A stretch of DNA of 64,000 nt, from assembly GCA_001931875.2 (NCBI GenBank), contig MSJH02000812.1, positions 62,001-126,000 on the forward strand, given 5' to 3'. Positions 57,905-64,000 of the stretch are shown piece after piece. How positions within the stretch are numbered: the stretch's first letter is position 1; each line of letters starts with the position of its first letter. The position numbers and the translations under genes are program-made. The notes below the pieces were generated by a model, which worked only from the letters and a program-made list of their open reading frames with translations, ran no database searches and was not told where the DNA came from. This stretch comes from Byssochlamys sp. IMV 00236 (Eukaryota; Ascomycota; Eurotiomycetes; Eurotiales; Thermoascaceae).

Positions 57905-58144
57905 TTATTGGGATCGATAGATGGATCCGGTTGTACCGTGGTGTTTGTGATATTCCGAAGGATGCGGTGCATGAGTACTCTCTCTACGGCCGGCCGCTCT
58001 GTTAGGAGGACTGGGTGGTCGGTTGGCTTCGGCCTCCTCCTGCCTTCGCTGCTTGTAGTCCATATCGACGGGGTCGTCGCTCCTCACGGTTCCGTAGACC
58101 TTCTTTGGTCTGGGTTCTGGTGACTCGATCGGCTTGGATGGCAT
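57905..58144 (-). CDS. Small basic hypothetical protein
   Basis: A 79-codon frame with ATG start, higher GC than its surroundings and protein-like codon use. The product is hydrophilic and Pro/Arg/His-rich (opens MPSKPIESPEPRPKKVYG, middle VDMDYKQRRQEEAEANRPPS) with no membrane segment or cysteine; probably disordered. I do not recognise it. The sequence composition and clean start and stop favour a real small gene; a 3' exon of a larger gene is the alternative. Confidence 0.5.
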   Translation of the reverse strand: MPSKPIESPEPRPKKVYGTVRSDDPVDMDYKQRRQEEAEANRPPSPPNRAAGRRESTHAPHPSEYHKHHGTTGSIYRSQ

Positions 58145-58891
58145 GTTGTTGGTTTTGGTTATGAGAATTAAGCTGTAGGGGTCGTCTCTCTCCCTCTATG
58201 TGTGTTGTGTGTGTGTGCTAAAGGGCTAATGCGTGGGATATTTGCTCAGAAGTATCTCGATCGAGCAACAAAATAGCTCCAAAAAAATCAGTATCTTCTG
58301 GGGAATCAAAGGTAAAATAGGGATGGCCGCATTCTCTTATGTTGTGATTGTTCTTAGGGACATGGCCGTGATGGCGACTTTCCGTGAGCGCATCATGATG
58401 CAACGTCCTCGTTCTCGAAATAACGACCATGGATCCATTAACGGCTCAATACTTGGAATCGAGAATGTGTAAACGAATAGGATAGTCTCCCATTTATTTC
58501 TGGGATATCTACTCCCCATACCTGGTGTCAATGTTACGCGGGAGCTTTCACAATGACACCAGCTTTGTTATGGATTACCTTATGGCAGAGATAGCAGCCC
58601 TACTTTGGCCTTCACGAGCGTCAGGTATATTTCAGGCTGATACTAATCTATTAGTGTTGTTACCCGAATACCTCCTTGCCTCTGTCGTTGGGCCTTCAAG
58701 GGAGACGCTGATTATCAATGCTACTAGACGCTATCCCGATCAGGGACGACATATCGAAATGAGGGGATGAAATCAAGGATATCGTTTTATCATAATCGAG
58801 ATGAACACACAAAAAGACTCTTCGTTAACATTATGGTTGGCAGGGGCATATTTTTTGGAACGGTCAGAATCAAAACGGAAGATAATAACAG
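58145..58891. other. Spacer
   Basis: About 0.75 kb between two minus-strand genes, with a short GT run near 58200-58217. No gene seen. Confidence 0.45.
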
Positions 58892-60945
58892 TTACGCCTT
58901 CACCATGGGTCTCACGTGTTGTTTTTGGATACCGTTCACATGTGGATGAGCATGGCCATGACCATGGCTATGACCGATATGCTCGCTAATGCGGTGTTTC
59001 GCAGGCTTCGTGTCATCTGTTCCATGATCGAGCTCGCAAGCTTCTCCTTCGATTTCGAGAGGTGGCCACGCTTCCCAGCCGTCTTCCCACATGTGGCTAA
59101 GCTTTTCGTCTTTCTCGTCTCTTGACAGCTTCTCATTCGCCATGACTTCTTCCCATCTGGCCATGTCCTCATCATCGAGTAGGCATTCGTTCAGGAGTGA
59201 GGTGATCTTTTCGATATCGATGTTTTCACCGATGAATACGATCTCCTGACGCCGGTCACCCCACGGTCCCTGGAAGTCTCGCTCGATGGACTCGCAGACA
59301 TCCTTGTCTTCCGGCCAGAAGTCCCGTGGGACTTCCGTAAACCAGGGACCGCCGCAGCCGACGGTCAGCATCCCGCCAGCCTGGCTCCATTCTCCAAACT
59401 GATGAGCTCGAGTTGCTAGCCAGAAGAACCCCTTGGAGCGGAGAATTGGACCAAATGCTGGGTGGGCACGCTTATTGGCCAGGATTTGAGCAGGCTCGGG
59501 CTGCTCAAAGTCCTCGACCTCGTCTACGTCCATGTCATCCTCCTGTCCTTCGTCATCCTCTTCCATCTGGTCGTCGTCCTCACCTTCTTCGTCGCCGTCC
59601 TGTAGTTCATTGTTTTGCAGTAGAATGAACTTGTCGTGTAGAAGGGCAAATATACGACGGGGATGAAACGGCCTTCGAGCAGTATAGACGAAGTTGTTGA
59701 TCCCATACCTGCAGGAAGATGACGAAGGTTAATACTAGCCTAATAAATCGAGTTCCATGTAGACTTACTCCAAGGTCTCTGGCTTGGGTGCCAATCTCTT
59801 GCCGGATCCGGTTTCCCTCACAGTCATCTCATGCAAGCTTCTCAGCCATCCCGCTCCTGAGGCTGCCTTAAGGAAATCGAATTTTCCAGTGTTGACGATC
59901 TCCTTTACTTCGATTCTGGAATAACTGGCCTCCAGCACTTTAGCATCAGGGTTCAGTAGCTTAACTAAGTTCCTGATCCTCACACGAGTAGGCTCGTCAA
60001 TGGTCTCAATCTTGTTGATCACCACGACATCGGCGAACTCGATTTGGTCAATCATCAAATCGGAGATGGTCCGTTCGTCTTCAGGGATTATCTCCTCAGA
60101 CCCATAACGGTCAGAGAGGAACTCAGTCGTATCAAAGTTGTGAAACAAATTAAAGGAATCAATCACAGTAACGGTTGTGTCCAATTTTGCCAAGTTGTGT
60201 AGACCTCCCATGTTCGCGCTGGGGCCAGCATGTCAGCCCTGGGAGAGTGTAGAAGGTGATCTCAACTTACATTTCAGCGAGGATCTTCTTGCTATCCTCA
60301 TCTGTCTCCACGCTGTCATCATCCAGCTCCATCATCGCAGAGCTAAATTCGGCTGTGAACGTCTCTGCCACCTGCATGGGCTCACTGATACCAGTACTCT
60401 CGATGACCACATATTCCACTTCTTTCGATCTGGCTAAGCGGGCGAGTTCTGACAGCAGGTCCCCTCTTAGCGTACAACAGATGCATCCATTCTGGAGCTG
60501 AATGAGCTTTTCCTTTGTCTGGGAGACCTTGTGATTGGTTATCAGAGCGGCATCGATGTTGAGTCTATGAGGAGTTAGACAAGCTTGAGAGACAGATCGG
60601 AAGGGTCAACGGACTTGCTCATGTCATTGACAATGACGGCAATCCTAAGGCCATGATCCGGTGACTTGAGGATATGCTCTAGTAACGTTGTCTTTCCACT
60701 TCCCTGTGATAGATATAGAAGTTAACATAACATAAGAGGTATTTCTCATGCCAAGTGAGCTAGCCACTTCGCTTGCAACCTGGTAATAGGGGACAAGAGA
60801 AAAAAAGGATTGGTAACAGTACCAGAAAGCCGGAGAGCAATGTGACTGGCATTTGCCTAATCACCGCGCCATCCTTGTTAATCTCGACGCCGTTAGACCC
60901 CTGTGCATGGTCCTTTCCCTGAGGAGCATCTGATTTGATGGCCAT
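58892..60945 (-). CDS. CobW/ZNG1-type zinc-binding GTPase (COG0523)
   Basis: Five exons (60945-60823, 60703-60615, 60564-60271, 60218-59769, 59708-58892) join in frame to 590 residues. The P-loop GSGKTT at residues 42-47 is restored across intron 1, and the metal-binding CxCC is at residues 98-101 ([13 protein letters not shown]). VVINKIE supplies base recognition, and the C-terminal CobW domain begins after [16 protein letters not shown]. An acidic insert ([16 protein letters not shown]) and a His-rich tail ([17 protein letters not shown]) suggest metal storage or binding. ZNG1 relatives hand zinc to methionine aminopeptidase 1; here the client is not known. One donor is GTCCGT, a weaker site, but it is needed to keep the frame and NDMSKLNID. 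Confidence 0.92.
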
Positions 60946-62410
60946 GATGGAATTCAGAAAAGATCAACACCACTTCAGAATGATTTTCTAGGGCAGAATA
61001 TGAAAAAAAGACACTGCTAGCAAGGTTGTAACAGGAAAAGAATCAGAAATCGAAAACACAATGTGCGTTTAAGTACCCTGAAAGATTCCTAATCGGGAAA
61101 CGAGTACAGAATGAGTGCTTAATCATACTGATAGACCAAACGATTCGTACACCTCGCTCCCAAGGTTGATATCCTGTGGAGGATATAGTATACACCAGCA
61201 GACCATGTTTGATATACTTGCAAATTGGGGCGTATTGATTGGATGCGACGTCTGCCAGGCTCCAGGACATGGGTCTTTGACCGTCGTTTGGCGGTTCTCC
61301 AAGGTACTCGACACGCTGATGATTTTCCCCGTAGGTCCTCATCTTCGGGTAATCAGAAATAGAAGCATTAGCGATGGAGGAAACGTGACTGAATGGTCCC
61401 AGATGGAGGGTCGTGTAGCAGTAATTCGTCTTCTAACAGTCTTCTAACAGTGAAAGTTCAGTAGAAATTGTGCTCGAGATAAACAATGCTCCTTTTAAGT
61501 TCGGTCAAGGTTATGTATGACCTTGGAAAACGCAAAAGACAACCACATACCACATAAGGTCATCATAACCCAAACTTGCCTACATGGAGAAGAAAGACAA
61601 GTGTACTAGAGTCACGAAGAATATGCGCGAGGCTGTGCTGAGCAAGCTGTAGTCCGAGGTTCTTCCTGGTTTTTAGGAATCACAAGCCACTTGTTCCTTC
61701 AGGAACACATATATATCATAGGAACGACGGTAAGAGAGGATGCGAGGATCCTCATTTGGGGGTTTTTTTTCACTGAATTGCGCAGTTTGCTATCGATAGC
61801 TTAAAGCAGTCGATTTTGATAACGTGGAGACATATATATTTCACAGGAATAGTTGTCTGGATGTTCACACAGAAAGGCAACACGAGGAAGGGAGGAAAGG
61901 AAATATCATTGTAGACCTATAGTTTTTAGTGTTCTCCTAGAGATATTGTTAGCTCAATATCTGCTTCATCGATTATTGCTTAGACGACCAGTGCTCCTTT
62001 CCAGGTTATGAGGATGAATTAATTGATTATTGGATCAAGAGGAGCCCCTAACCAAGTCCAGAGGTTAGTAAGGCGTAATACGGCAACCCGGAAGACTAAC
62101 ATGGCAGAATGTTGGCACAACGAGATCCACAGCCAGATATATTGCTTTCACCATTGAATTGTCCAACGAGAGAGGCTTTTACTCTGATCAGAATATATTA
62201 ATTGTAATAGTGCCGCCTCCAGACAAGTTCGAATCGAGTGGCCGTGTGCGTTCGGAGCTGATCCAGCAGGGCTACCTCATCAGGGCCCGCAGGGATCCTC
62301 GGAGCGGACCGTAAAAGCATCATCAAATCTCAGTCCGCGTCCTTCTTCAACCTCACCACCGCCCACCACACCTTTCCTCAGCACGACAGTTCAAGGAAGT
62401 GCAGCCCGCC
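60946..62410. other. Long divergent spacer
   Basis: About 1.5 kb between the divergent starts of the CobW-type gene and mic60. An 11-base tandem duplication (CTTCTAACAGT) lies at about 61429-61450. No gene seen. Confidence 0.5.
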
Positions 62411-64000
62411 ATGCTGCGCTCTGCGATCGTCCCGAGCCGGCAGCTGCTCTCGTATCCGGCTCGCCAGCGTGCAGCGACACAATGGCTGCCCAGAGCTGGT
62501 GTGAACGGCCGGATCTCCGGCCAGGTATGGGACCATTGCCCTGCAATTGCACAGCGTAAGAGATGCTAACAACTTGGTCGATTGCACAGCGATACTTCGC
62601 AGACCCGGCGCACCAGCCGCCTGTCGCCCCGACGCCTGCCACGCCCTCGTCTGACACGACGATTCCTCCAGAGAACGTACCCAAGCTCCCGCCAACCCCG
62701 AGTACGCAGGGTCAGAGATCTCCCCCGTCTACAGTACAGCCGCCAGAATCTCCTACTAAGACCCCTGTAGGAAACACTACTCCGCCGCCTCCCCCGCCCC
62801 CAGCACGCAAGAAGGGTGGTTTCCGGCGGTTTATCCTGTACCTGATCCTCACTTCCGGACTCGCCTACGGCGGTGGTGTGTGGCTAGCTCTGAAGTCGGA
62901 CAACTTCCACGATTTCTTCACCGAATACGTCCCCTACGGAGAGGAAGCCGTTCTCTACTTCGAAGAGCGCGATTTCTACCGCCGGTTCCCGAACGCCACG
63001 AGACACCCTAACCGTCTGCCTCCTATCGAGAGAGAGCCGGGAAACAAGGTCACCATTCCTAGCAAAAGCGGGCTTTCCTGGAAGGTCTCTGAGCAAGAGG
63101 CAGCTGATGCTACAAAGGCTGAAAAGGCTGAGAAGAAGCCTACTATTCAGAAGGCTAAGGAAGATACGGCTGCCAAGAAGCCTGCAACCCAGGAAGCACC
63201 GAAGGAGGAGGCTAGAAAACCCGCCGTTTCTTCTGTCTCGACTCTCGAGCTGCTGAATGTGAAGGAGGGCGATGAGCCTATCGTGCAGGAGCTAGTGAAG
63301 ACCTTCAATGACATTATTACGGTCATCAGTGCTGATGAGGCTGCCGGCAAGTTCTCGGCCCCGATTGAGAAGGCCAAGAACGAGCTGCAGAACATTGGAG
63401 AGAAGATTACCGCGCTGAGGACCGATGCCCAGCGTGCGGCCGAAGAACAGATCAAGAAGGCCCACGAGGAGTTTGAAGAATCCGCCAAAGAACTCATCCG
63501 CCGCATCGACGAAGCGCGTGCTGCAGAGGCTGCCCAGTACCGTGAGGAATTTGAATCTGAGCGCGAGAAGCTGGCCCATTCTTACCAGGAAAAGCTGAAC
63601 ACCGAGCTTCAACGCGCGCAGGAGGTTTCTGAGCAGCGTCTGCGGAATGAGCTTGTTGAGCAGGCCATCGAGCTCAACCGCAAGTACCTCAATGACGTGA
63701 AGGAACTGGTCGAACGGGAGCGTGAGGGTCGTCTGTCTAAGCTCAGTGAACTCACCGCTAGCGTCAACCAGCTGGAGAAGTTGACGACCGACTGGAGCGA
63801 CGTGATTGACATCAACCTGAAGACCCAGCAGCTCCAGGTGGCTGTTGATGCTGTCCGCTCCGCCCTCGAGCGTCCCGACATGCCCAGACCGTTCGTCCGT
63901 GAACTGGTTGCCGTCAAGGAGCTTGCCGCTGATGACCCTGTCGTCTCTGCAGCCATCGCTTCCATCAACCCTACCGCTTACCAGCGTGGTATTCCTTCCT
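62411..64000 (+). CDS. mic60: MICOS subunit Mic60 (mitofilin), partial
   Basis: Two exons seen (62411-62524 and 62590 to the right edge); the frame runs off the window, so the C-terminal mitofilin signature is missing. An Arg-rich presequence ([20 protein letters not shown]) is followed by a Pro/Thr-rich linker with a proline run, a single inner-membrane segment near residues 118-138 ([19 protein letters not shown]), and a long intermembrane-space coiled coil starting around residue 300. Mic60 anchors crista junctions and binds the outer membrane. All of this matches fungal Mic60. At least 508 residues are encoded here; a full protein is usually 600-700. Confidence 0.93.

Overview
The window is nuclear DNA of a filamentous ascomycete, most likely an Aspergillaceae species (Aspergillus/Penicillium side of the Eurotiales). 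The evidence is dense protein genes with short GT-AG introns (about 45-130 bases), compact intergenic spacers, two fungal Zn2Cys6 regulators, an arylsulfotransferase-like protein, a formate/nitrite-family transporter and a single dispersed 5S rRNA gene. Placement below order is inference from protein sequence. All exon models below were built by eye from reading frame and splice sites.

Layout. 0.4-7 kb: UMP-CMP kinase (ura6), a small mitochondrial-type membrane protein, an RG-repeat protein with a 2EXR/F-box-like domain, and a membrane-anchored arylsulfotransferase-like protein. 7.4-9.4 kb: a poorly conserved block of orphan or decaying reading frames, with one plausible three-exon gene. 10-14 kb: a BTB-like protein with a C-terminal four-cysteine motif, then convergent genes for the LYR protein LYRM2 and supercomplex factor Rcf1. 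14-21 kb: a Zn2Cys6 regulator head-to-head with an MFS sugar transporter, then threonine deaminase (ilv1). 21.5-29.5 kb: mitochondrial ribosomal protein bL36m, a second Zn2Cys6 regulator and a gene-poor stretch holding the 5S rRNA gene.

29.5-48 kb: mitochondrial elongation factor G (mef1), an ABHD12-like hydrolase head-to-head with SWR1-complex subunit swc3, then a run of minus-strand genes: rtc5 (TLDc), a GNAT acetyltransferase, N-myristoyltransferase (nmt1), folylpolyglutamate synthase and an NAD-dependent epimerase. 48.6-64 kb: Sac1 phosphoinositide phosphatase head-to-head with a Rab5 GTPase, an FNT-family transporter, a 3-kb gene-poor spacer, a small basic protein, a CobW/ZNG1-type zinc GTPase and the 5' part of mic60, which runs off the right edge.

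Functionally this is mainly housekeeping chromosome: mitochondrial biogenesis (LYRM2, Rcf1, bL36m, Mef1, Mic60), one-carbon, amino-acid and pyrimidine metabolism (FPGS, Ilv1, Ura6), and endomembrane identity (Sac1, Rab5, Rtc5, Nmt1). The accessory-looking parts are 2.4-9.4 kb, 10-11.3 kb, the regulator/transporter pair at 14-18.7 kb, and the gene-poor stretches at 22-29.5 and 55-58 kb. I recognised no transposon, CRISPR array or complete secondary-metabolite cluster, and no clear candidate for a wholly new system. The best leads are unusual domain combinations and candidate splice or start-site switches.
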